A stretch of 64,000 nucleotides of DNA from Paenibacillus lacisoli. GTDB taxonomy: Bacteria > Bacillota > Bacilli > Paenibacillales > Paenibacillaceae. The notes below the pieces were generated by a model. The model did not search any database and was not told the DNA's origin. It saw nothing but the letters and a program-made list of their open reading frames with translations. Shown here one piece after another: positions 55,903 through 64,000 of the stretch. The DNA is taken from positions 730,345-794,344 of the forward strand of contig NZ_JAUQTB010000001.1 of assembly GCF_030580655.1 (NCBI RefSeq), written 5' to 3'. Both the position numbers and the translations under genes were made by a program. The stretch's first letter is position 1, and the number at the start of each line of letters is the position of its first letter.

Positions 55903-56850
55903 ATGACTTCCGCTAAAAACTATGAATTCATTAACTCTGTCCTGCCGCAGTGGCTGGAAACGAGCCGGCTTCAGACCGTGCATGGCAGTACAGCCGCCTA
56001 TATCCCTGAGCTGGCCAAAGCTCCGCAAGAGGCATTGGGAATTCACATCATGTGCGGCAATGGCGAACATGTCTCTGCCGGCGACTGCGGTCATGTCTTC
56101 ACCCTGCAGAGCATTTCTAAAGTGTTCACCCTCATTCTCGCTCTTATGGATCACGGGGAAGAAGCGATTTTTGCCAAGGTGGGCATGGAACCGACCGGAG
56201 ATGATTTTAATTCTATGCTGAAGCTGGAGCTGGTGCGGCCGGGGATACCTTTTAACCCGTTCATTAATGCTGGTGCTATTACGATCTCCTCGCTGATCGT
56301 AGGTGACGGACCTGAAGAGAAATCTGCACGCATTCTGGAATTCTTCCGCCGGCTGGCCGGCAGCGATACACTGGACTACAATATGGACGTCTATCATTCC
56401 GAGTCGGAGACCGGACACCGCAACCGCTCCCTCGCCTATTTCCTGCTGGATAACGGAGTACTTGGCGGCAGCAGTGTCGAAGATGTGCTCGAAGTATATT
56501 TCCGTCACTGCGCTATTGAAGTGACCTGTGCCGATCTGGCCCGTATGGGTTTGATTCTGGCTTTTGACGGAAAGGATCCGCTGACCGGGGATACGCTCAT
56601 TCCACGCCGGTACGTACAGATCGCCAAGACCTTTATGATTACCTGCGGGATGTACAATGCTTCCGGAGAGTTTGCCATCCAGGCGGGGCTGCCGGCGAAG
56701 AGCGGGGTATCCGGAGGGATTTTGACGCTGGTACCGGGACAATACGGCATCGGTGTCGTTGGGCCCGCCCTGAACAGCAAAGGCAACAGCATTGCGGGCG
56801 TGCACCTGCTCGAGCGTCTGTCCCAGGAGCTGGACTGGAGCATTTTCTAG
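55903..56850 (+). CDS. glsA: Glutaminase A
   Basis: A 315-residue serine-lysine fold enzyme. FTLQSISKVFTLILAL carries the catalytic Ser-x-x-Lys, NPFINAGAITISSLI and VYHSESETGHRNRSLAYFLL follow, and the C-terminal part has MYNASGEFAIQAGLPAKSGVSGGIL. It converts glutamine to glutamate and ammonia. AAGGAGG precedes the ATG. Gap to the AraC gene is short (76 bases), so read-through is possible, but function does not link them. Confidence 0.96.
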   Translation: MTSAKNYEFINSVLPQWLETSRLQTVHGSTAAYIPELAKAPQEALGIHIMCGNGEHVSAGDCGHVFTLQSISKVFTLILALMDHGEEAIFAKVGMEPTGDDFNSMLKLELVRPGIPFNPFINAGAITISSLIVGDGPEEKSARILEFFRRLAGSDTLDYNMDVYHSESETGHRNRSLAYFLLDNGVLGGSSVEDVLEVYFRHCAIEVTCADLARMGLILAFDGKDPLTGDTLIPRRYVQIAKTFMITCGMYNASGEFAIQAGLPAKSGVSGGILTLVPGQYGIGVVGPALNSKGNSIAGVHLLERLSQELDWSIF

Positions 56851-56988
56851 GCAGCCATTGACCTTTCAGCGGACATTCAGCCAGGGCTCAACCCCTTTCA
56901 AGTTAGCGGGCCAAGGTGTACAGGTACCAACGTGAACGGGAGGAGCCCGGATAACCAAACCCTTTGCAAAGGCCCCATCTCTAAGTAA
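56851..56988. other. Hairpin-rich untranslated segment after glsA
   Basis: No reading frame is convincing here, but several short inverted repeats are packed together: GGG/CCC at 56884-56894, GGTGT/GTACC at 56915-56928, CGGG/CCCG at 56937-56949, and the 12-base palindrome CCTTTGCAAAGG at 56961-56972. It is more GC-rich than usual for a gap. It could be a structured 3' untranslated region or a small RNA; no known riboswitch class is recognised. Confidence 0.35.
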
Positions 56989-57044
56989 AGCAAAAAGACC
57001 TGCCGACATTTCGTGATCCGAAGTGTTAGGCAGGTCTTTCATTT
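56989..57044 (-). terminator. Terminator between glsA and the small gene that follows
   Basis: AAAGACCTGCC ... GGCAGGTCTTT stem with a long loop. The T-run is best on the minus strand (TTTTTGC), so it mainly ends the 70-residue-protein gene; it can also stop glsA. Confidence 0.7.
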
Positions 57045-57086
57045 CGTATTCTTATATTGTGGTCTTCGCTTCCAAACATCCTCCCC

Positions 57087-57299
57087 TTAGCCGGACACGC
57101 GTTCCAGATTAAGGATTTTTATCTCTTTGGGAGGAATATTCTCCTCTTCACTGATCTTGGTCTCTGCCTCATCCCGCACAGCATCAAAGTTAGAAAAGTC
57201 CGCTTCGATCTCCATCTGCATGGACTTATCTTCGCTCCAGATCACACGCTGGCTGCCGATCGCTTCGTTCACCTTATATCCTACTGTCACTGATTCCAT
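57087..57299 (-). CDS. Uncharacterised 70-residue protein
   Basis: Counted from the ATG behind AAGGAGAG (seven-base spacing): MESVTVGYKVNEAIGSQRV, then EIEADFSNFDAVRDEAETKI and EEENIPPKEIKILNLERV. Composition is acidic and soluble, with alternating strand and helix. I do not recognise the family. A 20-codon longer frame exists upstream without a ribosome site. It has its own terminator and is probably a single-gene unit. Confidence 0.65.
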   Translation of the reverse strand: MESVTVGYKVNEAIGSQRVIWSEDKSMQMEIEADFSNFDAVRDEAETKISEEENIPPKEIKILNLERVSG

Positions 57300-57432
57300 A
57301 CGAATTCTCTCCTTCGTAATAGATTGATATTCTTCTGTCTGCATGCTTGGCTCCGGCATGGCCGGACCCGTCTGCTAGTATCTATTACCTCTTCTGAAGC
57401 GAAGATAAACGAAAGCCTGCCTCTAATAAATT

Positions 57433-58317
57433 TTAAGGCAACAACCAGTGCTCCGGAATAGCAAATCCCTCCGGCAGGCGGGTTTCCCCGTCTCCCTTCG
57501 CTGCATTCAGCTGAGGCTGGGTCAGGAATAGGGTTTGCGACAAATCTGCTCCTCGGAGATCTGCGTCCCTCAGGTCGGCTCCAATCAGATCGGCCCCGCG
57601 CAGGTCAACTCCTCTCAGATCAGCAGCAATCAAATAGGCTCCACGCAGGTTCACAGCCCGGAGATCTGCCCCCTGCAGCTTGGCCCCAATCAGATCGGCC
57701 CCGCGGCCGGTCTTCCGGCGTTCCGGAGAAGGTTTGCCCGCAGGCTGTTCGGCCGATGACCTCATCTGCTCGCTGATCTCCAGCAGCAGAACGTTCACTT
57801 CAGCCCGCCAGACGGAGACACTGATCTTGAGTAAAGACTGCGGATCCAAATCACTCCGTCTGCAGGTCTCTTCCAAGGCTTCTCGGAGCTGAGTATGTAA
57901 CGGGACTGGGGGCTCGTAAGACAATGCCTGTGTCAGATACCACTTTAATTCCTGCAGCTGCCACAATATCGGGAAGACTTCGAACATGAGATTTGCCGAT
58001 GCCGGATTCTCCCTCCAGTCTCTCCCTGCAAAGGTCTGCTGCGACAGCTTCTGTCCTGCACCAAAGCAATCATACACCGTACAGCCGCGAAATCCTTTGG
58101 CTCTTAGAGAGCTGTGAATACCGCAGCGGTAATCTTTCTGCAAATGACGGCACGGCTGGCCAGCAGCTTTGTCCAAGGCAAAGTCACTTGAAGCGGCAAA
58201 AGGAAGTGCCGTGCAGCACAAGCCAAAGCATGATTCACAATCTGCCTGCAATGCTTTATTCAAGCCTGCCTGTCCGTCCGGATCATTGTTGTGCGCTTGT
58301 GGTTTACTGGAAAACAA
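57433..58317 (-). CDS. Cys-rich protein with C-terminal pentapeptide repeats
   Basis: A 294-residue protein; the start is TTG behind AGGAGAGG. The N-terminal 90 residues hold a cysteine cluster ([35 protein letters not shown]) similar to zinc/iron-binding YkgJ-type domains. A helical middle follows. Residues about 212-272 are pentapeptide repeats ([33 protein letters not shown]), which form a right-handed beta-helix. Such repeats occur in gyrase-protecting and in many unrelated proteins, so no resistance role can be claimed. The combination of both domains is the notable point. Confidence 0.85.
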   Translation of the reverse strand: MFSSKPQAHNNDPDGQAGLNKALQADCESCFGLCCTALPFAASSDFALDKAAGQPCRHLQKDYRCGIHSSLRAKGFRGCTVYDCFGAGQKLSQQTFAGRDWRENPASANLMFEVFPILWQLQELKWYLTQALSYEPPVPLHTQLREALEETCRRSDLDPQSLLKISVSVWRAEVNVLLLEISEQMRSSAEQPAGKPSPERRKTGRGADLIGAKLQGADLRAVNLRGAYLIAADLRGVDLRGADLIGADLRDADLRGADLSQTLFLTQPQLNAAKGDGETRLPEGFAIPEHWLLP

Positions 58318-58567
58318 TGCTGTCCTCTCCTAACGATAACCATGATTCTATTAAATCGTCTACGGGATTGATTATAAGCAAGGATTCATTACCAGTAAAC
58401 ACCATTTACCAAATTGAAAAGCCCCCGCCTTATCACAAGCCAGATAAGCTTTTCTCATTAGGCAGTGGGTTGAATCTGTCTGCGCTGTACAACATATACG
58501 AACAGGGCACGAACCAGAGACTGCGATTGCTAGAAAAGATCCCCTTATGCTCTTCGGCACATCCCGT

Positions 58568-59023
58568 CTACACCCTCACTTCAAAAATAGAGTCTACAAT
58601 GATTGGCAGGTTGTCACGAACCGATACAGCGCCCAGTACGGATCTGGCGTGGACCCCCTTTTCTCCGAATACATCCAGCATAAGGTCAGAACAGCCATCA
58701 AGCACTTTATGATGTTCCTCAAAATCCGGCGCAGCATTGACAAAGCCCTGAATTTTGACCACACGCCGCACATGATCCAGTGAACCCAGCGCATCTTTTA
58801 GCACAGCTAAGACTTCAATCCCTGCCAGTCGGGCAAAATACTGACCCTCGCTTGTTGTATATTCTTGTCCCAGCTTCCCTTTGGGGTGACCTGCCGGTCC
58901 CTTGCCTGACACGAACATGAGCCCGTTCACAATGACATAGTTCGTATAACTCGCTGCAGGATTGCCGGCTGTCGGCAGGACGATTCCGAGCTGCTTCAGA
59001 CGCTCTTCCACACGATTTTCCAT
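58568..59023 (-). CDS. RidA-family (YjgF/UK114) protein
   Basis: A 151-residue protein of the RidA superfamily with the conserved start NYVIVNGLMFVSGKGPAGHPKG and the later VKIQGFVNAAPDFEEHHKVLDG and GVHARSVLGAVSV. The arginine in HARSVLGA is in the position of the RidA substrate carboxylate-binding Arg. Classical RidA deaminates reactive enamines; this longer version with a ~20-residue N-terminal extension belongs to a side group. A cupin gene lies 22 bases upstream, so they form a two-gene operon. Confidence 0.88.
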   Translation of the reverse strand: MENRVEERLKQLGIVLPTAGNPAASYTNYVIVNGLMFVSGKGPAGHPKGKLGQEYTTSEGQYFARLAGIEVLAVLKDALGSLDHVRRVVKIQGFVNAAPDFEEHHKVLDGCSDLMLDVFGEKGVHARSVLGAVSVRDNLPIIVDSIFEVRV

Positions 59024-59045
59024 AATACCTGTCCCCCTACTACGA

Positions 59046-59402
59046 TTAAGTTCCCTCTTCCTGCTCCACCTCGAACCGGTCGCCTCGCGTATTGGGATTG
59101 GAGATCACCAGGAACTCAACATCTTCGCCCGCACTGTTAAAAGCCCGATGACGCTGCCCGGCAATTACCTCAATGCCTTCTCCTTCACGAAGCTCGTTGA
59201 TGCTCCCCTCGATCTCGATCTGCAGACAACCCGATAATACGAAGAAAAATTGCTTGGCCTGCAAATGATAATGCCGGGTCTCACTGGTATGCTGCGGCAT
59301 ACGCTCATGGATTATACTGCGCTCAGTCTCATCGACGAGCCGCCAACCGTCACAGTTCTCTCCCCAATTATAACGCTCTGCGTTCTCCTTGCTGCGTATC
59401 AT
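59046..59402 (-). CDS. Small cupin-domain protein
   Basis: A 118-residue single cupin. ETRHYHLQAKQFFFVLSGCLQIEIEG is motif 1 (His, His, Gln in the usual His-x-His-x(3,4)-Glu place) and GEGIEVIAGQRHRAFNSAGED is motif 2. Many cupins bind a metal and small organic ligands; the substrate is unknown. It lies upstream of the RidA-like gene and may act on the same compound. Confidence 0.85.
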   Translation of the reverse strand: MIRSKENAERYNWGENCDGWRLVDETERSIIHERMPQHTSETRHYHLQAKQFFFVLSGCLQIEIEGSINELREGEGIEVIAGQRHRAFNSAGEDVEFLVISNPNTRGDRFEVEQEEGT

Positions 59403-59490
59403 CCGTCACCCTCCTAAGCCATAATGAAAAGAACCCCGCTGCAGTGACAGCCGGGTCAAGCGATATGTATACATTAAAAATATCCTAACA

Positions 59491-59919
59491 CTATATTCCA
59501 ATATTAGGTAGACTTTTTTTCCGTGTATCCGATCTTAATGGGAACTGCATAATCAGGTCGGTTGTTCGCCTCGCTTGCCGGCCCGCTTCATTCCAGTCAT
59601 ACTCAACTAAAATCTGCTCTATTCCAACCTCCTCGGGGCGATTGTCCAACCTACATGGCTGTGGCCGCAGAAAATATAATCTGCCTGAATATGCTGCAGC
59701 TCCTCAGCAAGCTGTTAAGGAGACCTGGATACTGCCCCGTCAGGAGTCACCTGTTCGGTCAGGTACGTATAATTGCTATCCGGTGTTCCATGACAGAACA
59801 TCATATTTTCATAAATCCATTGGGGTTGGAAGGTCTTGATCCAGTGAAGGATGCCGTCATTGAACAGCGTTCGCATGAATATCAGATAGGGCTTCAATTT
59901 TATTGTATATTGATTTCAT
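59491..59919 (-). pseudogene. Degraded metallophosphoesterase gene
   Basis: From an ATG behind AAGGAG the minus strand reads MKSIYNKIEALSDIHANAVQ and a stop; a shifted frame continues HWIKTFQPQWIYENMMFCHG, TPDSNYTYLTEQVTPDGAVSRSP, an in-frame TAA (59715-59717), then QLAEELQHIQADYIFCGHSH and VGWTIAPRRLE; another shift leads to ILVEYDWNEAGRQARR. SDIHAN, FCHG and GHSH are metal-binding motifs of the family, in the right order. At least two internal deletions or frameshifts and one nonsense codon are needed to explain it. The gene is dead. Confidence 0.8.
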
Positions 59920-60139
59920 CTGTTTGATCTCCTTACCTGCGTGAGGCTTTAATTTGCTGGAATACAGTACGCGAGTATCTTTTAATCTTATAGTACAACA
60001 TCTAATGTTTCTCTAAGTAATTTAGCGATGCTGCTCCAAATGCTGTTATACTGAACAGCCATGGAGCAGACTCTATCTCTCATTCCTGCTGAATAGATAG
60101 TGACGCCATGGCTTAGTAAAGTATGTATGCTAAAATGAT
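59920..60139. other. Intergenic stretch without recognised genes
   Basis: AT-rich sequence between the dead phosphoesterase and the terminator of the fibronectin-repeat gene. I see no reading frame, tRNA or strong repeat in it. Confidence 0.5.
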
Positions 60140-60181
60140 AAAATACCAAACCCCTGCAACAAAGCCGCAGGGGTTTGGTAT
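60140..60181 (-). terminator. Terminator of the fibronectin-repeat protein gene
   Basis: Perfect 14-bp stem TACCAAACCCCTGC / GCAGGGGTTTGGTA with a 9-nt loop, followed on the minus strand by TTTT. Confidence 0.85.
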
Positions 60182-60186
60182 AAATT

Positions 60187-62538
60187 TTAATAATTGTTGT
60201 TTAATGCATCATAAGCGTTCACTTCAAAAGTAATGATCTTGTCAAAAATGATATAGTCTTTTCGATTTTTAAATGGTCCTTTGTTGTTGCTATGTTTATC
60301 GATTGCAAAAGTAATCCTTCCCGTTCCATCCGCTCGCTGTTCATACCAATTGATAAATGCGTTTACCTCTCCCATTGAAAGATCATATTCTTTCACTTCT
60401 CCAGTATTCAACATAATTGATAATATTGCGCGATCACCAGAGTTCTCGTCAACAGGTGGCGTAGTAGGATTATTAGGGTTCGGCTCTTCACCTGCACTAG
60501 CCTTTGGTGTAGCCGAAGCTTCATTGGAAGAAGCTAAAGTGCTGGTCCCGATAACAGCGGTAACGACGTAATAATAGGTCGTACCATTTGCTACAGAAAA
60601 ATCTGTGTAGGTTGCAGTTGTACCCGATACTGCAGCGACTTCTTTGTATGGACCACCTACTGTTGTTCCACGTTTAATCACGTAATTAGAGGCTTGGGAA
60701 ATCAGGTTCCAGTCCAAAATCACTTTCTGCTCGGATCCAGCCGCAGACAGCGTAAGCTCCTCGGTTGGTTGTTCTACTCCCGCACCAAATACATTCCATT
60801 CATACACTCTTCCAATACCCGTGCTTGATTTTAGCACCACCGTTTTTACATTCGCTACTGGTACAGGAAGAGTCTCTATTGAATCCAGAGTCATTGTAGT
60901 ATAACGAAGTAAAAGTTCGTTTTTATCATCATAAAATTCTATTGTGGAATCTTGAGCTATGTTAGATTCAGCAGCAACAACACTAGTGATCTCTTTAGGA
61001 GAAGAAAAAGTGTACCATACCATAAAAGTCGGGCGAATCATGGCAGAGGTAGCAACACTGTTATCCGTTAGTTCTCGCACGGTTCCCGTAGCGTTCGGGT
61101 AGGCACTCCCTGACTGCAAAGTAAGCCCATCAAGCAATCCTCCCGTAAACTTTGTTGCGCTTGGCGCCATGCTTTTCTCTGCGGAATTCCCACTTTCCCC
61201 AGCCTCGTTCACTGAACTAACCACATAGTAATAAGTAGTACCGTTTACTACTTTCTTATCTTTATACTCTGTGCCGGTTACACCAGTCGCAATAGTAGCG
61301 TAGGGCCCTCCTGAAGACGAAGCTCGTTTGATGTTATAACTTTTAGCTCCTGTAGATTTCCATTCCAAATTAACAATTTTGTCCCCACCTTGAATCCAGC
61401 TGATCGCAGTTGTATTGGGCGGATTTGTTGAAGTTCCAAATAAGTTCCATTCGTAGACTTTAACTGATGATTGTGTTCTAAGAACAACGGTTGTTACATC
61501 TTTTACCTGTTGCGGCAGTGACTCTACCCCATCACTAGTTACCGTTGAATATGACATTAGTAGCAAGTCTTTTGCATTATAAAATTCGATGGTTGCATTA
61601 TTTATACCGCTTTTATTGACAATGACGGATGATATGTTTTGTGGTTTCTCAAATTGATGCCAAACAATGTTATTATTATTACCAGCTACGATCAATAAAC
61701 TACTAACCGAAGACACATCGTTATCAGTAAGTAACTTTGTTGAATCAGAACCATCTTTAATATTCTTGCCCACTTTTAGTGCAACAGCATCTAGCAATCC
61801 ATTAGTATACTTAGTGGAACTAGGTTTTATGCTCTTCTCAGGCGAGTTAGCACTCTCCCCAAATTCGTTATTAGTACTCACAACATAGTAGTATGTAGTG
61901 CCGTTATTTACATTTGTATCTTGATAATTAACACTTGTAACTGAGGAAGCTATAACTGTGTAAGGTCCTCCAGAAGACACAGCTCTTTTCACAGTATAAG
62001 ATTTCGCGGCAATCGTATTCCATTCCAGATTAACTACTTGGTCTCCTGCCTGAATCCAATTAATTGCTGTAGGGGATGGCGGAGCGGATGGCGTTGTGTA
62101 TACATTCCACTCATAGACTCTGATTGAATTGCCTTTTAAGACGACCGTCGTCACATTATCTAAAGCTTGAGGAAGAGATTCCATCGTATCATTTCCTACC
62201 GGAGTATAGGATAACAGCAACGCATTGGTTGCATCATAGAATTCTATAGTTCCTACACCAGATTTTCTCAACATTACCGCTGATATTTTCTGAGGTGCAG
62301 AGAAGCTGTACCAAATGAAATTATTGGATTGCACAACTTCAGAAGTAGCGGCATCATCATCGGTCAGCAATGTAGTTCCCACAGCCGCGGGGCTGCCAAT
62401 TGAGGTTCCCTTCTGCAAGGTCAAACCATCCAGAAGCCCTCCTTTATAGGTATTTGCTGCAAACGCTGAATGGCTTGGAGTAAGAATCCACAATAGAGCA
62501 AACGTAACAATTAATATGCCAATTTTTTTGCTTTTCAT
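60187..62538 (-). CDS. Exported protein with three fibronectin-III-containing repeats
   Basis: A 783-residue exported protein. The signal peptide covers residues 1-28 (cleavage after AFA). Three tandem repeats of about 210-220 residues follow (about 34-246, 247-466, 467-680). Each starts with GLLDGLTL-like sequence, an F5/8 type C-like jelly-roll half (TIEFYDA, VVLK-VYEWNV) and a fibronectin III half (VNLEW, SYTVKRA-SGGPY, GTTYYYVV). A Pro/Asn linker (684-700) leads to a C-terminal domain (704-775) with YDLSMGEVNAFINWYEQRA and NNKGPFKNRKDYIIFDKI. No anchor motif is seen. Probably a surface or released adhesive protein. Confidence 0.85.
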   Translation of the reverse strand: MKSKKIGILIVTFALLWILTPSHSAFAANTYKGGLLDGLTLQKGTSIGSPAAVGTTLLTDDDAATSEVVQSNNFIWYSFSAPQKISAVMLRKSGVGTIEFYDATNALLLSYTPVGNDTMESLPQALDNVTTVVLKGNSIRVYEWNVYTTPSAPPSPTAINWIQAGDQVVNLEWNTIAAKSYTVKRAVSSGGPYTVIASSVTSVNYQDTNVNNGTTYYYVVSTNNEFGESANSPEKSIKPSSTKYTNGLLDAVALKVGKNIKDGSDSTKLLTDNDVSSVSSLLIVAGNNNNIVWHQFEKPQNISSVIVNKSGINNATIEFYNAKDLLLMSYSTVTSDGVESLPQQVKDVTTVVLRTQSSVKVYEWNLFGTSTNPPNTTAISWIQGGDKIVNLEWKSTGAKSYNIKRASSSGGPYATIATGVTGTEYKDKKVVNGTTYYYVVSSVNEAGESGNSAEKSMAPSATKFTGGLLDGLTLQSGSAYPNATGTVRELTDNSVATSAMIRPTFMVWYTFSSPKEITSVVAAESNIAQDSTIEFYDDKNELLLRYTTMTLDSIETLPVPVANVKTVVLKSSTGIGRVYEWNVFGAGVEQPTEELTLSAAGSEQKVILDWNLISQASNYVIKRGTTVGGPYKEVAAVSGTTATYTDFSVANGTTYYYVVTAVIGTSTLASSNEASATPKASAGEEPNPNNPTTPPVDENSGDRAILSIMLNTGEVKEYDLSMGEVNAFINWYEQRADGTGRITFAIDKHSNNKGPFKNRKDYIIFDKIITFEVNAYDALNNNY

Positions 62539-62631
62539 CTTTTTCCTCCTAAATAAATACTTAAAAGATACTTTTTACATCTTAATCGCGAATAGTCATA
62601 AAGTCTTCATTCCAAAGAACTAATTTATCTA

Positions 62632-62660
62632 TATATAGTCTTTTATCATCATGTACTCAA
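62632..62660 (-). promoter_or_regulatory. Candidate sigma-A promoter of the fibronectin-repeat gene
   Basis: -35 TTGAGT (62655-62660), 17-bp spacer, -10 TATATA (62632-62637) on the minus strand, about 90 bases ahead of the start. Confidence 0.5.
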
Positions 62661-62802
62661 ATAGTTCATAATACCTAATTCAGTCATGTTTTCCTCAAAA
62701 AAACTCTACTATATAGACTGAAATAAAGAACTACTCTTTCTAAAATCGTTCACTCCTAAACAGGGTAATAAAGGGAACAACAAGCATTTAGGATGTGATC
62801 AT

Positions 62803-63671
62803 ATGACAATTACAGATTGAAAACATAGTATTGAACAAGCCCTCCGTGAAACTTCCGACAAGCGAATGTATGAGCGTTATTTAGCCGTTCTTCATCGTCT
62901 TGAAGGTCGTACGATTAAAGCGATCGCAAAGATGATTAAACGTACAGAGAAAACGACCGCTGGATACATTCATAGCTACGAGCGTGATGGAATTGAGGGT
63001 TTAGCACTTGGACATTCACCCGGTAAACCTCGCCGACTTACCGATGAGCAAGAACAGAACCTTGCCGACACGATGGCTAACAAGCGGCCAGTTGACGTGG
63101 GGATCGAGGCCAAGTATACCTGGACTCTAAAATTGGCCATGCTCTTCGTCGAGCGTAAATTTGGAGAACGCTACACGGAAAAAGGGATGTCGGTGCTGCT
63201 GCATCGACTGGGATTCAGCCATACCAAGGCGACCTATACGATGGAACTGGCCGACCCTGAAGAACAGGAGGCTTTTAAGTCGAATACCTTTCCATCTCTA
63301 AAAAAAGTTGATGAACCAAGAGATCGACCACTTACTGTTTGAGGATGAGTATATGATTCGGGCATATCAGTCACTGCAATATAACTGGTTTCCGGTAGGG
63401 CAACAGCGAAAAGTTCCTATGTATGGCCGTCATGAAGGCGCGAAACTGTTTGGCGTATTGAACTATGAGACGGGCTACGTGCTCTACCGCGATGGTGAGC
63501 GATAAGATACGCCAGCTTTTATTCACTTTCTGGACGCAGGTTGAAGAGTGATGTGGTCCATAACGTGTTTACAAGAAGTTTTACCACATTCGCATCAATG
63601 TCGCTGCCTTTATGAAACGGGTGAATTCCAGACCGGATGAAGTCATTGACCGACTGTGTATTCGCATTTAA
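62803..63671 (+). mobile_element. Inactivated IS630-family transposase
   Basis: The frame begins MTITD, meets a TGA at 62818-62820, and continues as KHSIEQALRETSDKRMYERY and VLHRLEGRTIKAIAKMIKR (helix-turn-helix). Near 63305 the frame shifts to MNQEIDHLLFEDEYMIRAYQ (start of the DDE domain), with GRHEGAKLFGVLNYETGYV. After an in-frame stop and FIHFLDAG a large part of the catalytic domain is missing. The end is present as LKSDVVHNVF and, after a one-base shift, YKKFYHIRINVAAFMKR and a final RLCIRI. I could not fix the terminal inverted repeats. The element cannot move by itself. Confidence 0.85.
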
Positions 63672-63781
63672 TTCAAAAGTTCAGTTTGTATAACAAAGCT
63701 GCAGAGTTTTTACGATTTTATCCTTGTTTCTTATCTTCTTAAAATACTACCTTTATCCAGGGTTAACCCATTCTGCAAATC

Positions 63782-64000
63782 TTAAATGACCTGCCTCTGA
63801 ACAGAGCTTATACTATGTAATTCCACTTCGCCAAGATCCCTAAATACCAATTGAAGCGACTCATGGTGAATATCCTCGTATAGCAGCGATTGATTGTCAG
63901 TACTAAGCTTCCCTTGCAGATCATGGAGTGCTACGATAAAAATGCAGTCGATAAACACCCTCGTATGAAATAAAATGAAAACAAACGAGGGGACGAGTGA
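63782..64000 (-). CDS. Partial gene at the right window edge, unknown function
   Basis: The minus strand is open from the right edge to a TAA, giving 72 codons. The peptide looks protein-like: VFIDCIFIVALHDLQGKL, TDNQSLLYEDIHHESLQLVF, RDLGEVELHSISSVQRQVI. Its 5' part lies outside the window. I do not recognise the family. It could be an intact C-terminus or a remnant next to the insertion element. Confidence 0.4.
   Translation of the reverse strand, partial: SLVPSFVFILFHTRVFIDCIFIVALHDLQGKLSTDNQSLLYEDIHHESLQLVFRDLGEVELHSISSVQRQVI

Noticed and set aside
55882..56805. A 307-codon minus-strand frame opposite glsA
   Set aside because: Lies antisense to a full-length glutaminase; no ribosome site and no family pattern.
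57433..58317. Qnr-type quinolone resistance protein
   Set aside because: Pentapeptide repeats are short, lie only at the C-terminus and follow a cysteine-rich domain; nothing specific to Qnr is seen.

Overview
The window looks like a chromosomal segment of a spore-forming, competence-gene-bearing Firmicute, most probably Paenibacillus or a close relative. The reasons are a CIRCE-controlled hrcA-grpE-dnaK-dnaJ locus, sporulation genes (spoIIP, gpr, spoVAC/AD/AE), late competence genes (comEA/EB/EC, comER), a leucine T-box, S-layer-homology domains, strong AGGAGG-type ribosome sites and frequent TTG/GTG starts. Gene order follows, mostly reversed, the Bacillus subtilis yqeG...rsmE block: yqeG-yqeH-aroE-yhbY-nadD-yqeK-rsfS-methyltransferase, comER/comEA-EB-EC, holA, rpsT, gpr, spoIIP, yqxA, lepA, hemW, hrcA, grpE, dnaK, dnaJ, prmA, rsmE. 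This is from memory of that genome; no alignment was run.

Region by region. 1-8.3 kb: RNA/ribosomal-protein methyltransferases (rsmE, prmA), an intramembrane protease, a YfhD-like peptide, and the chaperone operon with its CIRCE operator. 8.3-17 kb: an acetyltransferase, hemW, lepA, a yqxA-like gene, spoIIP, gpr, rpsT (the only + strand gene here) and holA. 17-23.5 kb: an accessory stretch with an ECF sigma/anti-sigma pair, a secreted protein, an mhqN-mhqO-like quinone/electrophile detoxification pair, and a decay zone with remnants of an acetyltransferase, a LysR regulator and a MetX-like hydrolase. 23.5-31.4 kb: comEC/EB/EA, divergent comER, and leuS behind a T-box leader. 31.5-36.4 kb: an operon of two exported surface proteins, one with SLH domains. 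36.5-47.4 kb: the yqe/nadD/aroE housekeeping block, then a transglutaminase/DUF58/MoxR operon. 47.6-52 kb: spoVAC-AD-AE, an M42 aminopeptidase and a YdjM-like membrane protein. 52-60 kb: a family 3 beta-glucosidase divergent from an AraC regulator, glutaminase, a pentapeptide-repeat protein, RidA, a cupin and a degraded metallophosphoesterase. 60-64 kb: a large exported fibronectin-III repeat protein, an inactivated IS630 transposase and a partial gene at the right edge.

Most of the window is ordinary core genome. I found no defence system, prophage, CRISPR array, tRNA or rRNA, and nothing I can defend as a wholly new system. The best second-look items are the exported repeat proteins with unassigned domains (31.5-36.4 kb and 60.2-62.5 kb), an overlooked small reading frame whose terminator overlaps the hrcA promoter, a repeated habit of overlapping terminators and promoters, a structured untranslated segment after the glutaminase gene, and four decayed genes that record past deletions.
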